From positions 26,368,499 through 26,432,498 of the forward strand of contig CM063107.1 in the NCBI GenBank assembly GCA_031841125.1: a stretch of DNA of 64,000 nucleotides, in the 5' to 3' direction. The notes beneath the pieces were generated by a model. It saw only the letters and a program-made list of their open reading frames with translations. It was not told where the DNA came from and did not search any database. This stretch comes from Acanthococcus lagerstroemiae (Eukaryota; Arthropoda; Insecta; Hemiptera; Eriococcidae). Shown here in pieces: positions 44,986-55,518 of the stretch. Made by a program: the position numbers and the translations under genes. The first letter of the stretch is position 1. Each line of letters opens with the position of its first letter.

Positions 44986-45560
44986 GATCTACCTCATTCA
45001 TGGTTTTACCGTCCGGGGAACGCCACGACCATTTCTTCTTGTTTTTCTTTTTAAAGACTGTCGACATTATTTTCGATTTTTCTGATTTCGTCCTCTCCAT
45101 TAGTCTCTCACCATTTGCGTGTGGAGTTCTCTCCAATTTTGGCATTGAAATCACCTATCACTATGGTGTAGCATCCCTTTTCTTTTTAATACGTGTCTTC
45201 CAAAAGGTTGTTAAGTCTCTGTATCGACATTTTCCGATGCCAGCGTTGGTGCATCCAATTGTATTATTGTAAGTGTAATCCCATCCCCCAAATCCAGTTT
45301 CAAAACTGCTAACCGCTCCGAATTACCCTTAATTTGCTTGATTTTGTCGGTTAAATATTTCCTAACCAAAAAACCCACCCCTGAATCCCAGGGTTTCGCC
45401 AATGTTTCGCCAAAGTAATACAAAGTACTTCGCTATTTTTTCTATATAACCTTCCCCCTCCTTCTGACCTCTGAAATCTCTACGATATCCCACTCACATT
45501 TGGCTAACGCGTTTTCAAGTTCGAGCAGTCGGCCTTCACTAGCTAGCCCCTGACAGTTAT
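44986..45560 (-). pseudogene. RTE-like LINE endonuclease fragment
   Basis: Minus strand: YYFGETLAKPWDSGVGFLVR, YLTDKIKQIKGNSERLAVLK and LDLGDGITLTIIQLDAPT (45211-45423), then VFKKKNKKKWSWRSPDGKTM followed by NEVDHIMLIND (44986-45060). This is the front and back of an RTE endonuclease with shifts between. It meets the plus-strand R1-like LINE at about 44985. Confidence 0.78.
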
Positions 45561-45845
45561 AGTATTATTATTTTTTTATTTATAGTGCCGCGACACCCTC
45601 ATCCACCAGCTCCACCTTTGGTTACCCACTGATGGGTAATGGTCTCCGTCACGGCGTGTTTCCATTTCGTTCGATCTCTGGCCGTTTTTTTGCCAGTTTT
45701 TACCAAAATACATTTCCAAAATTCATCTCCCCATCTTGTTGCTGAGCTTCCTCTCCTCCTCCTCCCTTCATGAGGGATCCACGTCGTTATAATTTTGTTC
45801 CATTTATAGGTTGAGTCTCTCATCATATGACCGGCGTGCACGTCC

Positions 45846-46084
45846 GGCTGTGGGGGACCTGAATTCCAGGCTAGTGCTCGGGGAGCACGAACCTCGGTCT
45901 ATAGGGAACCCCATGGTGGCCCTTGCAGGATGCGCGCACCGGAAGCGGCACTGTGAAATGGGGGCTTAAGCGTCCCATTGGCCATTGGTGCGATATTCGA
46001 AAGGGTAATCTCCTCGACTGGGGGTGCGCTGTCTTAGGGGCTTCTTTGGAATGCGTGCATCGCTCCATACATCTCACCAACCAT
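45846..46084. other. GC-rich unidentified insert in a LINE C-terminus
   Basis: About 240 bp, much more G+C-rich than its surroundings, sitting between two copies of a 15-bp phrase, ATATGACCGGCGTGC (about 45826-45840) and ATATGACCAGCGTAT (about 46083-46097). Both phrases encode the same LINE residues (AGHM), so the phrase is probably a target duplication. It contains GTGCTCGGGGAGCAC, a hairpin. No poly-A, coding or tRNA-like signal was recognised. Confidence 0.5.
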
Positions 46085-46429
46085 ATGACCAGCGTATTTA
46101 AACTTCAGCCTTTTGGCAATGATACAGACGTTCATAATTGTGTCGATATTAATATGGCCTTTCAATCGAACCTGGAGTATGATTGGAAGCATCGCGTTTT
46201 GGGTTGTTTGTATAGTGGCCCATGTCTGTGCCCCATACGTGAGAACCGGAATAACCTATGATCCCAAAACGCAACTGTCTGTCCTTCTTGTCCGAATAAC
46301 CCATGTATCTCTATCTCCCATATTATCTTTGATTGTGTACAATATACGAACACCAGAAACCTACACATAAAAAATCTTACCCCTATTACACTGTATTCTC
46401 CAAAAAGTATCTCCTCTCTTCGCCGTTTC

Positions 46430-46545
46430 ATAATTTTTTCTAATTTAGTAAAGTATCTGTAACTATCATAATTGTAAGCTATTTAAAACAAATGTAATAT
46501 GTTCATAGCCGAGAGGCATTAAAGGACAAATAAATAAATAAAGTG
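46430..46545 (+). repeat. 3' tail of a plus-strand non-LTR element
   Basis: TAGCCGAGAGGCATTAAAGG followed by ACAAATAAATAAATAAAG, the kind of short A-rich repeated tail seen at LINE 3' ends. No coding part of the donor is attached, so it is heavily truncated. Confidence 0.45.
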
Positions 46546-46647
46546 GTGTTCAAAATTCGTGTTATCGTTTTTGTACTCATTTTGCCCTTGAAGATTTTTT
46601 TTGCTGAGCCCAGAATGCTACCCATGCGTTTGCTTTTCGGACTTGGA

Positions 46648-46927
46648 CATGGACGTAGCCAGGGAGGAGGAGGGGGCAAAGGGGGCGAATGCCCCCCACA
46701 AGGCACCTGAAGTTGAAAGCAAAATATGCGAAAGTGAACAATTTTTCGCCTTTAAAACACGTTTTTTCGACAAATTTTTGCACGAGCAGTAATTTTACCC
46801 TCATTTTTATAAAATAGGCCTCTAATATCGGCGATTTTTTAAAAATACCTCAATTTTTGACTATTTCTCACTCGGAAATCTTACTTTGCCCCTCCCCCCT
46901 TTTGGGAGAATCCTGGCTACGCCACTG
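46648..46927. mobile_element. hAT-type MITE, perfect 8-bp TSD
   Basis: 280 bp starting CATGGACGTAGCCAGGGAGG and ending CCTGGCTACGCCACTG. Target duplication GACTTGGA is exact at 46640-46647 and 46928-46935. C- and G-runs lie just inside the tips, a feature shared by the other CAG...GTAGCCAG elements here. No coding capacity. Confidence 0.92.
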
Positions 46928-47559
46928 GACTTGGAGTTTTTTTTCAGTTTTACTATTGCACGATAAGATTCACCCGAGATATTCATAATCCGAAATTACC
47001 TCTATAGTTACATTATCATTTCTTATTTCACCATTTATGATGTTTGTTATAATTTTAGTTTTGGATTTATTAATTGACAGACCTACCTCACTCTCCTTTG
47101 TCAGGTCCTCGGCCAGTTTCTTCAGATCAGCTGCGTTATTTGCGATTATAGCAATATCGTCAGCAAATCTTAAATTGTTCAAATATTTGAAATTTAGCAG
47201 ATTATTGTCTCCTAATTTTATTTTAATCCCCGTACCTCTCCCAATTTAGTTTGCAGAAAACTTGTTCTCATACAGCATTAAAAATATTAGGTGAGAGTGG
47301 GTCCTCCTCTTTGACTCCTCTTTTGATTTTGAAACATTCTACTTTTTTGTCTAGTTTTATTTGAGCCAAGGAGTGGGAATAGAGATTTTTTATAGTTTTT
47401 ATAATTTTTTCTGGAACTCCTTGGATAGCTAATGTCTCCCAGATTTTGTCATGAAGCAGTGTATCGATAGCTTCATTAAAATATACAAACATAATAGCCA
47501 ATTTAATTTGAAATTCGTTTGCTTTCTCTAGAATTTGACTAAGGGCTAGAATATGATCA

Positions 47560-48240
47560 ATGAATGAATGAACAATTTATTTGCGTCTTATTTTTCTTGC
47601 ACTCGCTGAGCGGAGCTCGTTTCGAGGCTGTATTATAATATTTTTTGAATTTTTTGAGTAATTACGCGGATTAAAAAAAATATAAAATGAGAAAAAAAAA
47701 CTACTAGATAGAACAGCAATTTGGAAAAGGAAAATCGGAAATCAAAAATACAAAACAAAATAAAAAGGAATAAAAAAAACAAACAAAAGAAAAGTAGAAA
47801 AGGAAACTAGGAAAAAAAAAATTCAAGCCATGAAAAAAAACTACCGATCCCCGCCCCCATCCGCCGTTTACAAATTAATGAATTGGGAACCAGGGAAACG
47901 AAAAGGAATTTTGTTATATTTATCCTCAACCAGAAAATTTACTATTTATTTATTTATTTTCATTTATTTTAAATGGTATTTATTTATTAGTTGTTATTTA
48001 TTTATTTATTTAGTGCGTGTTTATGCTATAGTAGGCTATTTATAAGTTTTTTTATTTTATTAGTATTTTTTGCTGGGGTACACATGATTTCTGCTTTATG
48101 GGATGGACTAAGGTTATTGAAAAATGAGAGGTGCTATAGTTTTTTTTTCTAAAACCTGCTTGCTCAACAGGTTGTTGGCTATCTAGGAGGTTGTAGATTC
48201 TTTGTTTAATAATATTCATGAAAACAACTTAGTCACCTAT
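47560..48240. repeat. Low-complexity A/T block with (ATTT)n
   Basis: A-rich tract (47660-47830) followed by (TTTA/ATTT)n at 47943-48013. It separates two parts of the minus-strand LINE RT, so it is an insertion or expansion within it. No gene recognised. Confidence 0.7.
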
Positions 48241-48800
48241 TTTGTACAAATATAACAGAACGCATTTTGAGAGGTACCACTGCTATAGCGGAAAGCCGGA
48301 CAAGAGAGAGCAGTTAAATATTCTTGCTACAGGTTTGGCCAGGAGGCTACTGCACATCCTCAGATTTTCGTTTTCGATTCCGTCTGGACCTGAAGGCCGT
48401 CCTGGTTTTAGGTTTTTTAAAACTTTTTCGATTTCCTCAGGTTCCATAGGTTCAACAACTCGCCTATTTGAGCAGCATCTTTGCCAAGCGTCCGGATCAC
48501 CTCCTCCTGGCCTATGATCTTCATATAATTCACGATAAAAAGCTCTGGCCATTTCAGTTATTTCTTCTCTATCGTTAAATACCACCCCCAGACTGTTTCG
48601 AACCTTCGCGAGTAGGAACCTACCCTTGGATAATACTTTTTTAACTGGCCTTGTAGATCTAAAATATTTTTAGCAGTTTCTTGTTCGCGGTTTCCAACAT
48701 CCTTGCGAATTTTCCTTTTTATTAGTTTGTTAAGCTCCGCAAGTTCTATTTGTTCATGAATACCTATTTAACATTATTCTTTGTCCATTCACCGTTTTTT

Positions 48801-49082
48801 TATTGATTAGATTTTTGGTGTTACTACTGAATTTATCATCACTTCTCAGAAATCGGTATACTTAGTATAGAACATTTAATTCTGTAAATCCAAACTTTGT
48901 TGGTTTTAAGTTTCTTTTATTTTTTGCATGATTTGGGAGGAATGGGGTTTCCCGCAAATTTATTGGGTTTGGAGGTTTATGGGATGGTGTGTTTCTGTGG
49001 TACTGGATCCGGCTTGAGGGGCATAATCCAAAAAGGGAGTATTTTGTTATGGGGTGACGATTTATGGTGGACTATGTGCCCC
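48801..49082. other. Non-coding stretch
   Basis: Short interval before the nested pogo locus. The remote 5' part of the minus-strand LINE may extend in, but no motif is visible. Confidence 0.4.
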
Positions 49083-49704
49083 AGGGCGCACAGTGGTTCC
49101 TCAGAAAATCTAGCAGGCCAAAAATCTGAAACTTGGCATTCGAAGGTTTTCGAACGCGCTGAATTCAATTTTCTTGAAATTTTCAGTCAAACCCCAAAAG
49201 GGGGTTCAAGGGGGGAGGGGCAAAACTGAAAATTCGGAAAATTCAAGTGTAAAACAGTGGAGTTAATAACACTTATATAGAATTTTCTCACAAAGTCGCG
49301 AAAAGTTGCAAAAAGTATGAAAAGTTTTTAAAAGTACACATCCTAAGGAATAACTGAGAGCAAACAAAACATTTTCCCCAGAAATGCCCAGAAATTTTTG
49401 AGGAGCTTAAAGTGGTGAACATTAGATAACATAAATGTACTTATTTCAAACATCAAATTCTCACTTGTAACACATTTACACTAAGAAAAAGTCTAAATTC
49501 TGACTCAGCAGGAAAAGTGCGTTAGAAAAACACATTCATCATATTAAACCACACAATATTACAACAGTAAGGCATGGGTTAAAACATGCGCATGAAACTG
49601 CAAAATCGGCTCATGGTTAACTCCGTCGTAGAAGACTGGAGCCAATGCAGCTGGTATAGATGAAAGCTGGTGCTTTGAGGGTTGTAGAACAATATACCTG
49701 CCTA

Positions 49705-52587
49705 TAGGGGGAAGGGTGGAGGTTATGGTCAAGCGACAAAACGAACGTGTACTGCAAGGCTGGGAGTCTGAAAAAAACATATTATGATGTAGTAGTAACC
49801 GCGCACACCTACATGTGGCTATCAAACGCAAAACAATATCACTAATTCCTAAAGTGTGAAATTTTGTTTTTGTGATTTCGTGTTCGAAAGCTGTTTTTTT
49901 TTCTAGTCATTAATTTTGATCGTGTACGTTACTGTTTGTTTCAATTACGATTTTAATTATTTCATCGGATTCCTCGTGAGTTTCCCTTTCGTTTAAAAAC
50001 TTGGAAGTCGTTAACCAGGTAAGATTTCGTTTTCAAAATGAGATTGAGCGTGCGAAACACATAGGGGGATGTTATGGACAACACGTTGGGTGGACCTTCT
50101 GGACAATACAAACTTCGTTAAAAATGATAGGTACTTTTTTTGTTTTCTTTTGAATGTAGATCGTAAGATGCCTCGTTTCTACAAACGTAAAGCGAACTCG
50201 AAAGCCCGCGAAGCTATCGACGAGTAGGTTAAGCAAAAAGCCATTAACGAATACCAAAATCCTAATGGTCCGAAACCAAGTCTTAGAAAATTAGCTGACA
50301 AGTATGAAACGTTTGGTATCAAGAAATCTACGCTTTATTCAAGACTGCAAGCGTTGGAGAAGATGAAAAATTCAGGAGAACCGATTGACCCTGATGCACA
50401 GAATACTGGAATCGAGCTGAAGTATGGAAGTAAGCATACATCAAAACAAGTGTTTACCGAAAAAGAAGAAAAGGAGCTCTTGATTACTGTCTGAAAGTGT
50501 GTGCGATAAAACAGGGCATCACAACTAGAGCTCTCCGGAAATTAACCTATGATTTTGCTATGTTTTTAAAAAAACAAGTGAGCTGTGTCTGGCGTGAAAA
50601 AAAACCGCTACATTGGAGTGGTATAAAGGGTTTAGACGACGACACCCCGAAATCACGCTACGTAAACTCGAAAATACCAGCCAAGCTCGTCTTGATGCAG
50701 AGAATGCAGAAAATATAAACGACTTTTTTGACAGATACGTCGCTGTACTCTCTAAATTTACTTTCAAGCCAAACCAAATCTACAATTTTGATGAAACGGG
50801 GATCCACACCGTTTTGAATTCTCCTAAAGTTTTAGGTCCGACTGGGGCAAGACAAGTTGGACAAGAAACATCAGGCGAAAGAGGGCCGTTGGTCACATTT
50901 GGCGTTTTTGTCAATGCTATGAGGCATGCTCTCCCACCAGTGTACGTGTATCCACAGTACTGCAGAAACAGTCGAACTGGACCTATTCGCGTTAACCCAA
51001 ATGAAGAAACATGCGTTGTTGGAGCCCCAGAAAATAGTTTCGGACTTTTTACACCGCGGGGATGGATGACGAGCAAGGCTTTTTTGAAAGTTCTGCAGCA
51101 TTTTCAGCGTTTCACTAACTCGAGTCGCGAAAATCGAACTTTACTGCTCTTAGATAATCATTGCAGTCACGTTTCGTTTGGTGTTCTTAAATACGCGTAC
51201 GACAATGTAATCGAACTTCTGACTTTTCCTCCCCATCTTACCCATCGACTTCAACCGTGTGACGTTGGCTTATACGGTCCATTCAAGTCAGCTATGAAGT
51301 ATGCCCTAAAGGATGACATAGGTCAGCGAGGTGAAACGATCCAGATCAATAATATTGCCAGCATTTCCAAAGAGCCATTTTACTATGTACTACCAGATAA
51401 GAGCAAACACCCCGGTAGCCACCCCCAAGAAGAGTCACAAAGCGGATCACACGATGGAAACGCGCAGGAGGCAGGCGCCATCCTTCACGAGTCAGAGATT
51501 GGGTTGCAAATTGACAACACCACAGCCCGTTATTGTCACTCAACTAGAGACTGAAAAAGGACCCGATGATGTACTTACCGTGCATTGATTGCAATCTATT
51601 TGTCCATTGCTAGTAAAGCGAAACCTCAGGAAGAAGTCCCGCCAATGTGGAAAAAGCGCCCATTTAACCTCCACCCCTGAAGTTCAGAAAGCAAAGACAC
51701 GTGAAGAAGAGCGGAAAAGAAAAGAAAAAAAGAAGGAAATAAAAGGGAAAAGGAAGCTGGCCTTTGGAAAAACAGGTGAGTGGAAAAGGATAGAAAGAAT
51801 GTAAAAGAGAGGAAAAGGAAAACGCAGAAGTAAACTAATAATATTTTTCTCAGCTCTGTTTCAGATAAAGACCACGATATACAAAACGCAAATTTTCCCT
51901 CTGCGCCAAAGATGAAATGTAAGCCTAGGCCTAAACGCGCTGTGAAAGAAAATGAGAAAAAGACAACCCTTAAAGAGACAAAGTGAGTCGCAGGCTGCTA
52001 AGCCCCATTCATTATCAAGGCTGTATTAGTTCGCCACTTGATTAGCCTACATTACTCTATTTATTTGTAGGTTGCTGTCATTTTTGCCCCGAAAACCGGT
52101 AGAAAATGTTCCTCAAAAAGAAGACCATTGTATCATCTGTGGTGGCCCGTACTCGGTCTTAACTTCGCGCGACTGTTGGATTTCATGTAATATCTGCGAT
52201 GGTTGGGCGCACATACTTAGCACTAATTACAATAACATTGGATTTTACGTTTGCGACCTCTGTCGTGACTCTTAAAATAAACGATGATTTTGTTTGATCT
52301 CATTAGAAATAATTTAGGAGTGCAAAAGAAGGCGAAAACGAGACTGTCCATAACCTCCACCTTCACTGTCCAGAACATCCCACCCAGGGAGGAGGTTCTG
52401 GACAAAACATTCCATTTTTTGAAAATTAAGTATCTTACTTTCTAGAATTGTTTAGGTCGATTTCAATACGCCAAAATATCGGGCACATTCAGCTCTAGAG
52501 TGTAAATTTTTTCCAGACTGCTACAATATTTCAGTAGCTTGAAATCCAAGAAAGAGTGATTCTTGTCCATAACCTCCACCCTTCCCC
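49705..52587 (+). mobile_element. pogo-like (Tc1/mariner superfamily) transposon, TA target site
   Basis: About 2.9 kb with inverted termini GGGGGAAGGGTGGAGGTTAT on the left and the complement ATAACCTCCACCCTTCCCCC on the right. TA directly precedes the left tip (49703-49704) and follows the right tip (52588-52589). It encodes a broken DDE_1 transposase with a C-terminal PHD-like finger. Extra GTGGA..TTCTGGACA type repeats lie subterminally on both sides (50063-50113, 52350-52410). Confidence 0.85.
50168..52275 (+). pseudogene. pogo-like transposase with C-terminal PHD-like zinc finger
   Basis: ATG at 50168 opens MPRFYKRKANSKAREAIDE then TAG (50225). The N-terminal helix-turn-helix follows (PSLRKLADKYETFGIKKSTL), with frameshifts near 50480 and 50610. 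The catalytic domain is uninterrupted at 50613-51554: NFDETG (D60 of that frame), LLLLDNHCSH (D181) and LQPCDVGLYG (D217), so DD35D as in pogo. The C-terminus at 52072-52275 has CIICGG, CNICDGWAH and CDLC, a PHD-like C4HC3 finger seen in some pogo-like transposases. Inactivated by stop and shifts, although the catalytic triad is intact. Confidence 0.88.
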
Positions 52588-52772
52588 CTAGTTGTTTATC
52601 AATTTATCGTAGGTCATTTTTCAACTTTTGGCCAGGTAGATTTTCTGAGGAACCACTGTGCGGCGTCTACCTTCCGGCTTGGGACGTTTCAGCTTTCATG
52701 CTTCTTCTTAATTTTTCCTAGTCATTGTAAGCCCACTCGCTCACCACCCACTCTTCCACCTTCCCCAAAAGA

Positions 52773-53048
52773 TCTCGGCATCTGCCCGAAACTTGCCCCA
52801 TGATGGAGCCACTACTACTTCAGCTAGGTCGACCAATTTGGAAATCGAATTTCGTAATATTCAGTCGAAATTCGATATTAATGGCGAACTCATCCGCCTT
52901 TCGCAAAAGTTCTCGGCATCTGCCCGAAACTTGCCCCATGGTGGGGCAACTACTACTCCAATTAGGCAGACCAATTTGGAAATCGAAATTCGACGGAAAT
53001 GGCGAATTATCTGGCTGGTCTGGCCACGCTGTGAGAACGGTTTGTCTC
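52773..53048 (+). repeat. Two tandem copies of a 138-bp unit, open in one frame
   Basis: Units start TCTCGGCATCTGCCCGAAAC at 52773 and 52911. 138 is divisible by 3 and one frame stays open across both, giving SASARNLPH(D/G)GATTT...TNLEIE(F/I)R twice. No known domain. It could be a coding repeat or a coincidence in a short frame. Confidence 0.75.
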
Positions 53049-54424
53049 TGGCAATAGCGTGCCGCCGATGAAGACGAGACGAGGAGAGAAAAAAAAAAAC
53101 TGTCGAGAAAAAGGAAGATCGAAATAGAAAGAGACCGACAAGAACGCGGCTTTTAAAAAACGAAAATAGAACGCTTCGCTATGTGTAAAACACGAAGCTA
53201 CGAGCTAGGAAGGCGCCCGTGTCAAGGCGCAGATCGTAACAAGTTAATTATCTGTCGGAGTAATGAAAGAATGAAAGACGCTGGAACGACATTGTGGGGG
53301 CAGGTGTAAATTAACCGCGATGTTATTGTTATTTGAATTTAATTACGCTCGCCTTAATAGAATGAATGAGGCGGGATAACGAATCAATCAAACCGAGAAA
53401 GTGCCTCAGATATACCATTAACACGAATACACGCGGAATAACACGGCAACTAACAACTATAATAAAGATGCTCCACGCTCGTCCTCTCCGGTCCTCTTGG
53501 GCTCTCGGCTCTCTTACCTCTCCGACTCTCGTTACGGTCGTTAGAAGACCGCTGAGCCGGAGAACCGAACGGCGAAACGCGAGAAACGAACTCGAGGACC
53601 TCTTGGTACTTTTTTCGCCGTCCATCGCATCTGCTGGATATTTGCGCGATCGTGAAGCTCAGTGTACTCTGTACACGCTTTCTCGGTTATAAAGTGATTT
53701 ATTTTTGCTTTATTTTTCATTTTTTCATTTTTTTTCCCTGACATGTTATGCTCTATGCGTTTTTTTATGGATCCATACCGTGTATGGTATTAGGCAATTT
53801 CTTTTGCGAGACGTGGTCATCACTCCCGGCGTGTCAAGGAAATACGTGCTCTCTAGAAGGGCAAATGTGAATTCATATGCACATCGACCACAGAAGTCTA
53901 GGGATAAGGAAGTTAAAACCCCTTTGGTCAGATGAATAATAAAAAAAAATAATAATAATAATAATAAGAGTCCAACACGGTAGTCGAATAAATACTTGAA
54001 AAGGGGTTGGGGATCTAGTACTGAATGTTACTTGCGCGAAATGGGAAAATGGAAAGCATTTTGCATTTTGGGGAAACGGAATGCAGCCTTACGCATTGGT
54101 CGCGATACTCATTCCTTTTTCTAAGGTCGGCGTGTAGCCAAGCATATTGCAATCGCTTCTTTAGGGTCGGCTACGAGTAGCCGAGCCTATTGTAGTCGAA
54201 ATTTTTCTTCTCATTTCTTTTCCAGTATGAGTAGAATCACAGTCCAGTTCAGTGTTACGTCATTTCGGAGGTGTAAAGCTTAGCAGTTTTCAGTAGTGTT
54301 CACTGATCTGAGTTACAATTCAGTTCAGTGACATTTTATTTTCAAAGTATAAAGTTATTAGTTGAAAGTAATAAAAGTAATTACAAGAAACTATTTCGAT
54401 TTTATTATTAGGACTAGTAATGAG
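53049..54424. other. Non-coding stretch with (AAT)n microsatellite
   Basis: AATAATAATAATAATAATAA at about 53948-53968. A phrase AAGGTCGGC(G)T / AGGGTCGGCT with AGC(C)AAGC/AGCCGAGC recurs near 54125 and 54165. No gene supported; the frame at 53366-53692 has no recognisable domain. Confidence 0.55.
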
Positions 54425-55004
54425 TACAGCTCGGATTTTCATCCGCTTATAAAATTGTTTTATGGGCATAAAACATGCGCATTTATTTTCGTAAAAATAC
54501 AAATATCACAAAATATGCACTTATCTAGCAAAATGCACTTTTATGCAACATCAATATGGGTATCTTTTGAAAGGATTGTTTAATTTGAAGGTCATTTTTT
54601 AAAACAGAAGGCGTTCTGGAATCAGTCACTTTCGTATTGATTTTCAGATTTAAATTGTAGTACATTCGATGTATCAAGACGAAAAAAACAATTTTCAGAA
54701 TTTCTTGGTTTTTTCAGGTTTGCTATTTTCAGTGAAAAATAAATACTTAGTGAAAAAAAAATTGGCCAAGATTTCCAAAATATGACTGAAAAAAAAAAAG
54801 GTCAAAATATGACGAATATGCGCTTAAAACGTCTAAACTATGCAAAAACATGCATTTATACCCAAAATATGCAAAATATGCACTATCAAATTGGGCTCAG
54901 TTTACTCAGAATGTTATGATTCGCAAAGATCTATACGATATGCGCGATCTTCTCCAATGTAGGAAAACATGAGAACATGACAAATCATAAAAATCCGAGC
55001 TCTA
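54425..55004. mobile_element. hAT-type MITE, second copy of the 6569 family
   Basis: Starts TACAGCTCGGATTTTCATCC and ends AAAAATCCGAGCTCTA. The outer 180 bp left and 230 bp right align well with 6569-7135, including GGGTATCTTTTGAAAGGATT and CGATCTTCTCCAATGTAGGA. The middle (about 54610-54760) is unrelated. Flanks GTAATGAG and ATCATGAA match at 5 of 8, a decayed target duplication. Confidence 0.85.
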
Positions 55005-55402
55005 ATCATGAATGAACAAACTTACAATTCAATTTAAATTCAATCAATTTCAATCTTAATCCATTAGCAAACAGAAGAATACAGTCATGAGTCATATTGG
55101 TAATTATCTAATTATATTAAACACTGAGAAAAATTAGCGTATTTAATTTTTATGACTGGTTACTCGGGATTTATATGAAAGGCTTAAAAATTTTTTTCAG
55201 TCCTGTTTAATATAGCCCAACGCCTCAATATTATGCTTCAATGTAGCATATTAATTTTTAATATTTGTTTTTTCAGTGAAGTTTAATAGAAAATTGGGGA
55301 AATGAGCCACATTTTTGATTTTACGAATTACGATAGTGATGACTGATCATAAACTTAATAAAGTAGCGATTTTCTTGAGATAAATTTTTCCCTCACTTTT
55401 TT
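55005..55402. other. Non-coding A/T-rich stretch
   Basis: No gene or repeat recognised. Confidence 0.5.
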
Positions 55403-55518
55403 CCGTAAAGTATGATGCAAAATTAAAATTTTCTTGTGAATTTTCCCGAGTGGTGCAAAATTTTGATTTTTCAGAGTGTAGCACAAATGTTCCCGTGTGT
55501 TGCACTTGCACGCCTGCT
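55403..55518. repeat. Left direct repeat flanking an RTE-like LINE fragment
   Basis: Shares AATTTTCCCGAGTGGT(G/A)CAAA, TTTTGATTTTTCAGAGTGTA and GCACAAATGTTCCCGTGTGT with 56540-56675 in the same order and orientation. The right copy has an extra 30 bp in the middle. Confidence 0.8.

Larger units (their letters stand above)
45565..48800 (-). pseudogene. RTE-like LINE RT remnant with several insertions
   Basis: Right to left: RT N-terminus EITEMARAFYRELYEDHRPG and EPMEPEEIEKVLKNLKPGRP (48283-48585); a low-complexity block; RT core IDTLLHDKIWETLAIQGVP and GVKEEDPLSPNIFNAV (47268-47501); NNLRFADDIAIIA (FADD, near 47170) and GLSINKSKTKIIT; a MITE; then LTYGAQTW, LKFKYAGHMVGE and finally HAGHMMRDSTYKWNKIITTW (45599-45841). 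RT block A's catalytic FxD context is poor (FVYFNEAIDTL). Stops and shifts throughout. Confidence 0.78.
49083..52668. mobile_element. Outer inverted-repeat element hosting a pogo-like transposon
   Basis: Left GCACAGTGGTTCCTCAGAAA (from 49090) and its inverted copy at the right (to about 52662) continue inward as ATCTA...GGCCAAAA, about 40 bp of inverted repeat. Without the nested pogo element the outer unit would be about 0.7 kb and has no transposase, so it is probably a MITE. No target duplication was established. Confidence 0.75.

Noticed and set aside
45890..46050. Possible tRNA or rRNA in the GC-rich block
   Set aside because: A small hairpin is visible but I could find no cloverleaf, A/B box or familiar rRNA segment.
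53366..53692. 108-codon Arg-rich frame
   Set aside because: No domain and overlapping frames on both strands, so probably chance in a G+C-richer patch.
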